Shown one piece after another: positions 17,932-25,490 of a DNA stretch of 64,000 bases. Each line of letters opens with the position of its first letter. The first letter of the stretch is position 1. The translations under genes were made by a program, and so were the position numbers. The notes beneath the pieces were generated by a model that saw only the letters and a program-made list of their open reading frames with translations, was not told where the DNA came from and did not search any database. The stretch spans positions 2,418,001-2,482,000 of the forward strand of contig NZ_CP157210.1 of assembly GCF_046736345.1 (NCBI RefSeq), in the 5' to 3' direction. This DNA is from Hyphococcus formosus (GTDB taxonomy: Bacteria > Pseudomonadota > Alphaproteobacteria > Caulobacterales > Parvularculaceae).

Positions 17932-18279
17932 CTATTGGTCGTGATCGGGGCTTTTTCCATCATCAAGCGGGCCATTTCGCACGCTCCATGACCAATCGCC
18001 GAGCCGCCAAAACCGCCACCCGACCTTTGGCGTCGTCGTGGGCACCGGGTCAAACCCGCTCGACCCGAAGGGGTGACAGCGCAAAAGGCGCGACAGGGAA
18101 AGCCAGAAGGCCCGGCCCAATCGGTGGCGACTAAAGGCTTCGCGCGCATATTGCGAACAACTCGGCTCATGCCGGCAGCGAACCCCCAGAAAATAAAACA
18201 GCGGCGATAACGAGCGGCGGTAAAGCCAAATCGCTCCGATGGCGATATTCCCGGCAATCCCTGAGCGCGGCTGCGTCAT
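17932..18279 (-). CDS. yidD: Membrane protein insertion efficiency factor YidD
   Basis: 115 residues from ATG 18279. The hallmark is CRHEPSCSQYAREAF followed by RLLRCHPF, with the three conserved cysteines and the amphipathic N-terminal helix (YRRSLSPLFYFLG) that places the protein on the inner membrane face. YidD helps YidC/Sec-dependent insertion. The C-terminal 25 residues, after FDPVP, are longer and more polar than usual. yidD is commonly beside rnpA or yidC; here it is instead between thrS and trpA. An in-frame start 25 codons upstream (18354) would overlap the trpA leader and is less likely. Confidence 0.88.
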   Translation of the reverse strand: MTQPRSGIAGNIAIGAIWLYRRSLSPLFYFLGVRCRHEPSCSQYAREAFSRHRLGRAFWLSLSRLLRCHPFGSSGFDPVPTTTPKVGWRFWRLGDWSWSVRNGPLDDGKSPDHDQ

Positions 18280-18402
18280 AAATTCATGGCTTTCGTGATT
18301 TTCTAGGGGAGAAATAAGCGCGAATTGACCGTTCGCCAAGGCAACTGCTTGCAATCTTGCGCCAGCACGTTACGCAGTCCGGCAAAGTTCAGGTTTAATC
18401 TC

Positions 18403-19227
18403 ATGTCACGCATCAAAACCCGCTTCGATCAATTACGCGCCGAAAATCGCGCGGCCTTCATTCCTTTCGTCATGGCTGGCGACCCGGATACGGAAACGTC
18501 GCTGGAATTGCTGAAAAAGCTGCCCGGCGCGGGGGCAGACCTGATTGAGCTTGGCGTCGCCTTCACCGACCCGATGGCGGATGGCCCCTCAGTGGCCGCA
18601 GCGGGCCTGAGAGCGCTCGAAAGCGGGCAAACCTTGCGTAAAACGCTTGATATGGTTCGGTCATTTCGCACCCAAGATGATGAAACACCGATCATTCTCA
18701 TGGGCTATTACAACCCGTTTTACGCCTATGGGCCCCAGCAATTCGTGGCTGACGCCAAGGCAACTGGTGTTGACGGCTTGATCATCGTTGATCTGCCGCC
18801 GGAAGAAGACGAGGAACTATGCCTGCCGGCGCGGGCAGCGGGACTTGATTTCATCCGCTTGGCGACGCCCACAACCGATGATGCGCGCCTGCCTTCAGTG
18901 GTGAAAAATACTTCTGGCTTCGTCTATTACGTCTCCGTCGCGGGCATCACCGGAAAAGCGGCCGGTGAGAAAGCCATTGTCGAGGACGCGCTCAATCGCA
19001 TTCGGGCAGCATCTGGCTTGCCTGCGGCCGTTGGTTTCGGTATCAAAACAGCTGAAAAAGCTAAAGAATTCGCCGGTTTTGCCGACGCCGTCGTGGTTGG
19101 CTCTGCCTTGGTCGATGAATTCGCTAAAGCCCTTGAAGCGCACCCCGGTGAGGCCGATAATGCTATTAACGCCGTTTTGACACTGGCATCGGATATTTCA
19201 GGGGCAATTCGCGCCGCACGGAAATAG
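18403..19227 (+). CDS. trpA: Tryptophan synthase alpha chain
   Basis: 274 residues from ATG 18403, TIM barrel. It splits indole-3-glycerol phosphate to indole, which passes to TrpB. The active-site Glu (LIELGVAFTDP) and Asp (DPMADGP) are present, as are GYYNPF and the phosphate-binding GFGIK and VVGSALV motifs. trpB and trpF, which usually precede trpA, are not present here: the upstream neighbour is divergent yidD. The gene order after it, trpA-accD-folC, is the standard alphaproteobacterial one, so only the upstream half of the cluster has been moved away. No attenuator or leader peptide seen. Confidence 0.96.
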   Translation: MSRIKTRFDQLRAENRAAFIPFVMAGDPDTETSLELLKKLPGAGADLIELGVAFTDPMADGPSVAAAGLRALESGQTLRKTLDMVRSFRTQDDETPIILMGYYNPFYAYGPQQFVADAKATGVDGLIIVDLPPEEDEELCLPARAAGLDFIRLATPTTDDARLPSVVKNTSGFVYYVSVAGITGKAAGEKAIVEDALNRIRAASGLPAAVGFGIKTAEKAKEFAGFADAVVVGSALVDEFAKALEAHPGEADNAINAVLTLASDISGAIRAARK

Positions 19228-19274
19228 ATAAGAACCCTTCTACAGGAAAATAAACAAGGAAAGCGCTGTCGTAT

Positions 19275-20261
19275 ATGAGTTGGCTGTCGAACATCCCTCC
19301 GGGCATCAAGAATATTTTCAACCGCAAAGATGACGGCTCGGATTCTTTATGGACCAAATGTCCCGGTTGCGGGGAAATGGTGTTCCAACGCGATCTCGAC
19401 GCTTCCAATCAAGTGTGCCCTTCTTGCGATCACCACCTTGCAATCGGCCCGGCTGAACGCCTTGCGATGGTATTTGACGACGGTAAATTCGAAGACATCG
19501 AACTTCCCGATCCTGTTATGGATCCGCTGAAATTCCGCGATGAAAAAAAATATGTCGATCGCCTGAAAGACAATCGTCGTAAAACAGGCCAGCAAGACGC
19601 AATGCGCGCGGCCTTTGGCAAGATTGACGGTGCCCAAGCGGTCGTCGCAGTGCAGAATTTCAAATTCATGGGCGGATCAATGGGCATGGCCCTTGGTGAA
19701 GCGATGCTGAAAGCCGCAGAGACGGCAGTTGAAAAACGTGCGCCGCTTATCGTGTTTGCCGCATCCGGCGGCGCGCGAATGCAGGAAGGCATTTTGTCAT
19801 TGATGCAAATGCCGCGCACGACCATTGCCGTTCAAATGGTCAAGGAAGCTGGCTTGCCTTATATCGTTGTCCTCACCAATCCGACGACCGGTGGTGTGAC
19901 GGCCTCTTACGCCATGTTGGGCGATGTAAACTTGGCGGAACCTAGCGCATTGATTTGCTTCGCCGGCCCACGGGTTATTGAACAGACGATCCGCGAAAAA
20001 CTGCCTGAAGGCTTTCAGCGTGCTGAATTTCTCGAAGAAAAAGGCATGGTGGATATGGTGGTGCGTCGTGGCGACATGAAATCCACGCTGGCGCGGCTCG
20101 TTCGGGTGTTGTTAAACGACCGCCAGAGCGCCGCATCGCAAGGCAAAGCCACGACCGAACTGGTTGCGGCCAACAGCGAAGACAAAGCTTCGCCCAGCCC
20201 AAAAGCGCGCAAAACAGTGACGCCGAAACCGCCACAAAAGCTGGATAAAGCCGCAGAATAA
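19275..20261 (+). CDS. accD: Acetyl-CoA carboxylase carboxyltransferase beta subunit
   Basis: 328 residues. N-terminal C4 zinc ribbon (CPGCG at about 29-33 and CPSCD at about 51-55), then the crotonase-fold carboxyltransferase domain with GGSMGMALGE, AASGGARMQEG and PTTGGVTASYAMLGD motifs. Together with AccA it moves the carboxyl from biotin to acetyl-CoA, making malonyl-CoA for fatty acid synthesis. The C-terminal 45 residues are a basic, Pro/Lys/Ala-rich tail, longer than in Escherichia coli, seen in several alphaproteobacteria. It lies 47 bp after trpA and 32 bp before folC, probably in one operon. Confidence 0.96.
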   Translation: MSWLSNIPPGIKNIFNRKDDGSDSLWTKCPGCGEMVFQRDLDASNQVCPSCDHHLAIGPAERLAMVFDDGKFEDIELPDPVMDPLKFRDEKKYVDRLKDNRRKTGQQDAMRAAFGKIDGAQAVVAVQNFKFMGGSMGMALGEAMLKAAETAVEKRAPLIVFAASGGARMQEGILSLMQMPRTTIAVQMVKEAGLPYIVVLTNPTTGGVTASYAMLGDVNLAEPSALICFAGPRVIEQTIREKLPEGFQRAEFLEEKGMVDMVVRRGDMKSTLARLVRVLLNDRQSAASQGKATTELVAANSEDKASPSPKARKTVTPKPPQKLDKAAE

Positions 20262-20293
20262 TTCTGCGCCCAGACATTTAAGGACCCTGTCCG

Positions 20294-21595
20294 TTGAGCA
20301 AGGTTGAAACCACGCTCGCAAAGATTGCGAGCCGACGCCCCGTTATCATCGATCTCTCGCTCGACAGGGTCTACGCAGCTTTGGCGCGCCTTGGCGACCC
20401 TCAGAAAAAGCTCCCGCCCGTTATCCATGTCGCTGGCACGAACGGCAAAGGCTCGACGGTTGCCTTTATTCGCGCAGCGCTCGAAGCAGCCGGTAAATCC
20501 GTACACGTCTATACCTCACCGCACCTCGTTCGCTTTAACGAGCGGATTGTTCTGGCCGGGCAACAAATTAGCGATGATGCGCTCATCGATGCGTTGGAAG
20601 AGACCGACAAAGCGATGGGTGACGACCATCTCACCTATTTTGAAACCACAACCTGCGCGGCACTTTTAGCATTCTCCAGAACACCCGCCGACTATGCGAT
20701 TATCGAAGTTGGCTTGGGCGGCAGGCTTGATGCGACCAATGTTTTTGACGACCCGTTGATCACTATCGTAACACCGGTCGATCTCGATCATCAGTCTTTT
20801 CTTGGCGACACAATTGGCGAAGTCGCCGGCGAGAAGGCAGGCATTTTCAGGCGCAATCGCTCGGCCGTCATCGCAAAGCAAACGCCGGAAGCCATGGCCG
20901 TGTTACAACGCCACGCACAAAAGGTCGGTGCAAAAATTCATGCGTTCGGCGAGCAATGGAATGTTCACTCCGAACACGGACGGCTTATTTATCAAGATGA
21001 TGATGGGCTGTGCGATCTTGATCTGCCGCGCCTAGCCGGTGCCCATCAAATTGAAAATGCAGGAACGGCAATTGCCGCGCTCCGCGCAGGTGGCATCGCC
21101 ATTGATGAAACCGCGATGTCAACCGGGCTACAAAGCGCGAAATGGCCTGCGCGCATGCAGCGCCTGACGAGCGGCCCAATCGTCGATCTTGCGCGGCAAT
21201 CACTGGGGGCAGATCCCGAAATCTGGCTTGATGGCGGCCATAACCCCCATGCCGGACGGGCAATCGCTGCGGTCATTGCCGATTTCGAGGCACGGAACGC
21301 AAAACCGCTGGTGATGATCGCAGGGATGCAGGCCAATAAAGATGCTGCTGGCTATTTCGCGAATTTTTCCGGGCTTGTGCGATCGGTCTTTTGTGTTGCT
21401 GCGGATCACGATGGGGTGATGCGCCCCGATGAAGTGGCAAACGCCGCAACCAAGGCTGGCCTTTCTGCCACGCACTACGCATCGCTTACGGACGCCATCA
21501 AAGCAGCATGTGCGCAAAATAAAAACGAGCCGCCGAGAATTCTCATCGGCGGCTCGCTATATCTTGCGGGGGAAATTCTGCGCGAAAACGCTTAG
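20294..21595 (+). CDS. folC: Dihydrofolate synthase / folylpolyglutamate synthase
   Basis: 433 residues from TTG 20294, with AGGA eight bases upstream. Mur-ligase superfamily: P-loop HVAGTNGKGSTVAF (about 48-61), YTSPHLVRFNERI, the carbamylated-Lys region with EKAGIFR and the C-terminal DGGHNPHAGRA motif. It adds glutamate to dihydropteroate and extends the polyglutamate tail. Third gene of trpA-accD-folC. Its stop overlaps the stop of the convergent trxA gene. The non-ATG start next to a good ribosome site fits low, constant expression. Confidence 0.95.
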   Translation: MSKVETTLAKIASRRPVIIDLSLDRVYAALARLGDPQKKLPPVIHVAGTNGKGSTVAFIRAALEAAGKSVHVYTSPHLVRFNERIVLAGQQISDDALIDALEETDKAMGDDHLTYFETTTCAALLAFSRTPADYAIIEVGLGGRLDATNVFDDPLITIVTPVDLDHQSFLGDTIGEVAGEKAGIFRRNRSAVIAKQTPEAMAVLQRHAQKVGAKIHAFGEQWNVHSEHGRLIYQDDDGLCDLDLPRLAGAHQIENAGTAIAALRAGGIAIDETAMSTGLQSAKWPARMQRLTSGPIVDLARQSLGADPEIWLDGGHNPHAGRAIAAVIADFEARNAKPLVMIAGMQANKDAAGYFANFSGLVRSVFCVAADHDGVMRPDEVANAATKAGLSATHYASLTDAIKAACAQNKNEPPRILIGGSLYLAGEILRENA

Positions 21596-21927
21596 GCCGC
21601 AGCCTCTTTCAGAACTTCATCAATCCACGCAGCAATCTGGCTTTTCGGTGCCGCGCCCACGCGGGTCGCGATATGTTCACCACCAGAGAAAATCATCAGG
21701 GTCGGAATTCCGCGCACGCCGTATTTCCCAGGCGTTTCAGGGTTTTCGTCAATATTCACTTTTGCGATATTGATCTTGCCGTCATATTCAGTCGAAATTT
21801 CCTCGAGCGCTGGCGCAATCTGCTTACAAGGGCCACACCATTCCGCCCAGAAATCAATCAGCACAGTGTCGCCAGAGGTAAGGACATCGTCGGCAAAGCT
21901 GGCATCGGTTACATTTTTAATCGTCAT
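21592..21927 (-). CDS. trxA: Thioredoxin
   Basis: 111 residues from ATG 21927; a longer in-frame version to 22011 would add 28 residues absent from thioredoxins. Active site WCGPC with Cys31 and Cys34, buried Asp (LIDFWAEW), cis-Pro in GIPTLMIF. General cytosolic disulphide reductant, acting with thioredoxin reductase. It lies 80 bp downstream of addA on the same strand, the usual addA-trxA-(folC) neighbourhood of alphaproteobacteria. The protein matches the family length exactly. Confidence 0.97.
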   Translation of the reverse strand: MTIKNVTDASFADDVLTSGDTVLIDFWAEWCGPCKQIAPALEEISTEYDGKINIAKVNIDENPETPGKYGVRGIPTLMIFSGGEHIATRVGAAPKSQIAAWIDEVLKEAAA

Positions 21928-22007
21928 GGCTCGGTTACTCCTGAATGCGCCGTTTAATCCAGTTTGCTGGATCGGTAGAGTGCAAGATAGACGCTGAGCG
22001 CAGGGTT

Positions 22008-25000
22008 TCAACCCATAGACTTTATGCGCGCGAAGGCGTGATCGAGAATTTCCCCTGGCAGCTCCATCAATCGCGCATCAAACGTCCATAGCAATGCACA
22101 GATGATCTCATGTTCAGGATAGATTTCCTGTAGCAAGGCGCGATAGGCCGCCATCTGCGCCACATAAGTGGGATCAACCTTTACCACATCATGGGGTGGC
22201 GGGCGGTTGGTTTTATAATCCACAACCAGCACTTGTTTTTCGGTTATCACCAATCGGTCAATTTGACCATTGATCCGCAAATCCGCAGGCGCATTGGCAG
22301 GGCGTCCGACAATCGGCACCTCGGCGCGCGAGCCCGGCGCGAATACGGCAGAAAATTTTTCATCGGTCAAAACCGTCAAAACTTCGTCGCGCCATAAATC
22401 CCGCTCATCCGGACTTACAGTCTGCGCAAGGCGCGCCAATAGCCGGTCCGCCGCTTCTGAACGCACCTCTGCTGCAACCTCCGGCAATAGCTCAAGGAGG
22501 CGGTGTATAATCCGGCCACGGAAATATTTGTCGCCGCCGCTTTCGCCGAGCACTGGTGAATAGGCTGGTGCTTGCGCTTCTAAATCCTCTTCACCCAATA
22601 GCTTCGATGGCGTCAATCGCTGTCCGCGCCCTTCGGCGGGGGCTTTTTCAAACATCCAATCGGGCGCGGCGAGTGCACTTGTCGTCTCTATCGCTTTTTC
22701 CGAAGGCTTTACCTTTGCCGTTTGTGGACAGCTAATCCGCATAACGGGGCTGTCGTCATTCGGCCAAAACCCTTCCGCGCCAATTTTTGCCCGTTTGCCC
22801 AACCGCTCAAACGCGTCAATCGATAACGCATGCCAGGATTTAACGCCCGTTTCCTTATCGTTTGGATTTTTGTTGTTGCCTTGCTGAACGCCGCAAATAT
22901 AGAGCCGATCACGGGCGCGGGTTGCCGCTACATAAAACAGGCGACGATATTCTTCATAGTCTTGTTGCAATTTCTCTTGGCGGGCGCGGTCGGTCAGGTC
23001 GACATCATTCGTCTTTGACCCCGCGAGAAGCGTTAATCCATCGGGCAAGTTTGTGCCGCTTGGGGGCGCAAATAATGGACCGACATTTGCTGATCGAACC
23101 TCGCGATGCGCATCGAGTAAGAAGACAACATCGGCCTCTAACCCCTTTGCGCCATGTACCGTCATGACACGAACTGCATCATTCTGGCGGTCCATCTCGC
23201 GTTTGATATCCGTCGCTGATTTTTCAAACCATGACAAAAATTCGCGCAAAGAGCGGGGAGAAGCGTTTTCAAAATCGATGGCCTGGCGCAGCAATTCATC
23301 CATGGCATCACTGCTCACCTCTCCCAACCGGCGATAAAATCGCTGCCGCCCCGAAGGCGTACCGGTTTCCAGAATATGATTGAAAAAGGCGAATGGGCCT
23401 TGCTGCCTTGCGATATCGCGCGCAAGGGAAATTTCATCGAAAGCCGTTTTCCATTTCGGATTTTCGCTCGCTCGTTTGCGTAACTCTGCCCACAAACTAT
23501 ATTCCCTGTCATAGGCAAGCGGGAACAGATCATTGTCGTCATCAAAACCGAAAAGCGGGCTTTTTAAAATTTCGGCCAGCGATAAATCATCCGATTGATT
23601 GAGTGCGAACCGCGCATAGGACAACAGATCCTCAATCACCGGGTCTTCGAGCAATACCAAACGGTCGGGCCCCGCGACCGGCACTCCCTGGGCCGATAGG
23701 CGTTGAATGACTTCGCGGAAAAGCGTGCTCCGGCTTTGCACCAATATCATGATATCGCCGGGCCTGATGGGCTTGCCGCTCGATTGTAAAATCTCATCGC
23801 GATCAAGCCAGCCTTTTATGGTCGAAGCAATTTTCTCGCAAAGCACCCTGACCGGATGATCACCCGCCGGTGCATCAACGGGGGCATCCCAGACATTGAC
23901 TGTCTCACTCTCGGGGCGCGGCGTTAACGGCCACAGCTCAACCAGCCCCGCCTGCCCTTCGCGGCAAACGCCATGTTCCGGGATCGGAAATTCACCAAGC
24001 CCTTCAGCCGCTTCCTTGTCTGAAAAAACTTCATCGACAAATTTGAGAACCGGCTCTGTCGTTCGGAAGGACATTTTGAGCTTGAGATTTTTATAGTCGG
24101 TTACCGCCTCAAGACGTCGGCCAAGATCAATTTCTTTTGCCTGAAACAGCCCGACATCCGCCCCTTGAAATGAATAGATCGACTGTTTCATATCACCAAC
24201 AGCGAAGAAACTGCGCTGATCAAGCCGCGCCCCAGCGCCGCTAAAATAATCCTCAAACAGGCTTTCAACCACAGCCCATTGGTTGGGGCTGGTATCTTGT
24301 GCTTCGTCGATCAAGATATGATCGACGCCATAATCGAGCTTGAACATGATCCAAGCGGAATTAACGCGGCTGAAAAGCTGTCGTGTACGAACAATCAAAT
24401 CATCGAAATCAAGCGCCGCTCGATCGGATTTCGCGGCAGCGTATATGTCAAAAAGCGCCTTACAAAGACGGAAATGGGCGGCTGTATCCTGAAAAAACGC
24501 AAGCTTCTTTAACTGGCGCAATGTATCTTCGAAATCTTGCGCCAACTGTTTCAGAAATGGCCCAACCCATGGATCGACCTTATCGGTCGCCGCTGTCGCA
24601 ATTCGACTGCGCAATTTGCTGCGATCCGCAGTCAAAAGAAAAGCGCAAAGAATGTCCCATTTCTCGTCCGCGCCCGACGCCGAAAAATAAGGGGCGAGTC
24701 TTTTGGCTGCGTCTTGTGGCTGTTTTCCATCCGCCGCGAGACCGTTATGCGCGCATTGAAGGTCATCCTTTGATAAACGCCCTATGAAATCTGCCTTGAT
24801 CTGATCCTCGCTTAGCTTTGGATCGATCAGCAACTCCCGCCCCAAGGCCGCCAGCGCGGCATCGACGTCAATATCCTCAAGCGTTGGCTTTAGCCCCGAC
24901 AACAACAGATCACGCAGCGACTTTTCTTTTCGTGTGGCCGAGAGGCGCGTAAATGCCGCGCGCAATTGCGGATCGTCGTCAGCCCGGATCGCCAGCGCAT

Positions 25001-25490
25001 CAAGGGCGCTGTTCCGCATGCCCAAGGCTTGCGCATCCTCGATAACGGTGAACCCCGGTGGAGCCCCGGCTTCAATCGGAAAGCGCCGCAAAACGCTCTC
25101 ACAAAAAGAATGGATCGTCTGGATTTTCAATCCGCCCGGTGTTTCTAGCGCTCTCGCAAATAGCCGCCGCGCTTGGGCCAATTGATCGGGCGTCTTTTCT
25201 TCGGCATCATCGCCTTCGATTTCCTTTAGCGCTTCGATCAACTCATTATCGCTCGCCAACGCCCATTCACCAAGCACCGAGAAAAGCCGCTCCGCCATCT
25301 CAGCGGCCGCCGCTTTGGTGAATGTAATACACAGGATCTTTTCCGGCTCAGCGCCAGACAGCAAGAGCCGGGCAACGCGGTTTGTCAGTACCCGTGTTTT
25401 TCCTGATCCGGCATTGGCCATCACGAATACTGATCGCGCGGGATGCGCCGCATGGCGTTGGTTATCAGTTGTTTCCTGAAGCGGGGTCAT
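22008..25490 (-). CDS. addA: Double-strand break repair helicase-nuclease AddA
   Basis: 1160 residues. UvrD/RecB-type helicase with Walker A ANAGSGKT (about 27-34), DEAQDT, GDMKQSIYSFQGA and the VMTVHGAKGLEAD motif; the C-terminal RecB-type nuclease domain has the LVVDYKTN motif (about 1100) with the Asp and Lys of the metal site. With AddB it forms the AddAB helicase-nuclease that processes DNA ends for RecA loading. It overlaps addB by ATGA, so the pair is translationally coupled. Length and motif order are typical of the alphaproteobacterial branch. Confidence 0.96.
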   Translation of the reverse strand: MTPLQETTDNQRHAAHPARSVFVMANAGSGKTRVLTNRVARLLLSGAEPEKILCITFTKAAAAEMAERLFSVLGEWALASDNELIEALKEIEGDDAEEKTPDQLAQARRLFARALETPGGLKIQTIHSFCESVLRRFPIEAGAPPGFTVIEDAQALGMRNSALDALAIRADDDPQLRAAFTRLSATRKEKSLRDLLLSGLKPTLEDIDVDAALAALGRELLIDPKLSEDQIKADFIGRLSKDDLQCAHNGLAADGKQPQDAAKRLAPYFSASGADEKWDILCAFLLTADRSKLRSRIATAATDKVDPWVGPFLKQLAQDFEDTLRQLKKLAFFQDTAAHFRLCKALFDIYAAAKSDRAALDFDDLIVRTRQLFSRVNSAWIMFKLDYGVDHILIDEAQDTSPNQWAVVESLFEDYFSGAGARLDQRSFFAVGDMKQSIYSFQGADVGLFQAKEIDLGRRLEAVTDYKNLKLKMSFRTTEPVLKFVDEVFSDKEAAEGLGEFPIPEHGVCREGQAGLVELWPLTPRPESETVNVWDAPVDAPAGDHPVRVLCEKIASTIKGWLDRDEILQSSGKPIRPGDIMILVQSRSTLFREVIQRLSAQGVPVAGPDRLVLLEDPVIEDLLSYARFALNQSDDLSLAEILKSPLFGFDDDNDLFPLAYDREYSLWAELRKRASENPKWKTAFDEISLARDIARQQGPFAFFNHILETGTPSGRQRFYRRLGEVSSDAMDELLRQAIDFENASPRSLREFLSWFEKSATDIKREMDRQNDAVRVMTVHGAKGLEADVVFLLDAHREVRSANVGPLFAPPSGTNLPDGLTLLAGSKTNDVDLTDRARQEKLQQDYEEYRRLFYVAATRARDRLYICGVQQGNNKNPNDKETGVKSWHALSIDAFERLGKRAKIGAEGFWPNDDSPVMRISCPQTAKVKPSEKAIETTSALAAPDWMFEKAPAEGRGQRLTPSKLLGEEDLEAQAPAYSPVLGESGGDKYFRGRIIHRLLELLPEVAAEVRSEAADRLLARLAQTVSPDERDLWRDEVLTVLTDEKFSAVFAPGSRAEVPIVGRPANAPADLRINGQIDRLVITEKQVLVVDYKTNRPPPHDVVKVDPTYVAQMAAYRALLQEIYPEHEIICALLWTFDARLMELPGEILDHAFARIKSMG

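Noticed and set aside
17880..18257. 125-codon minus-strand frame overlapping yidD
   Set aside because: The neighbouring frame holds the YidD Cys motif and family length; this one is a shadow.
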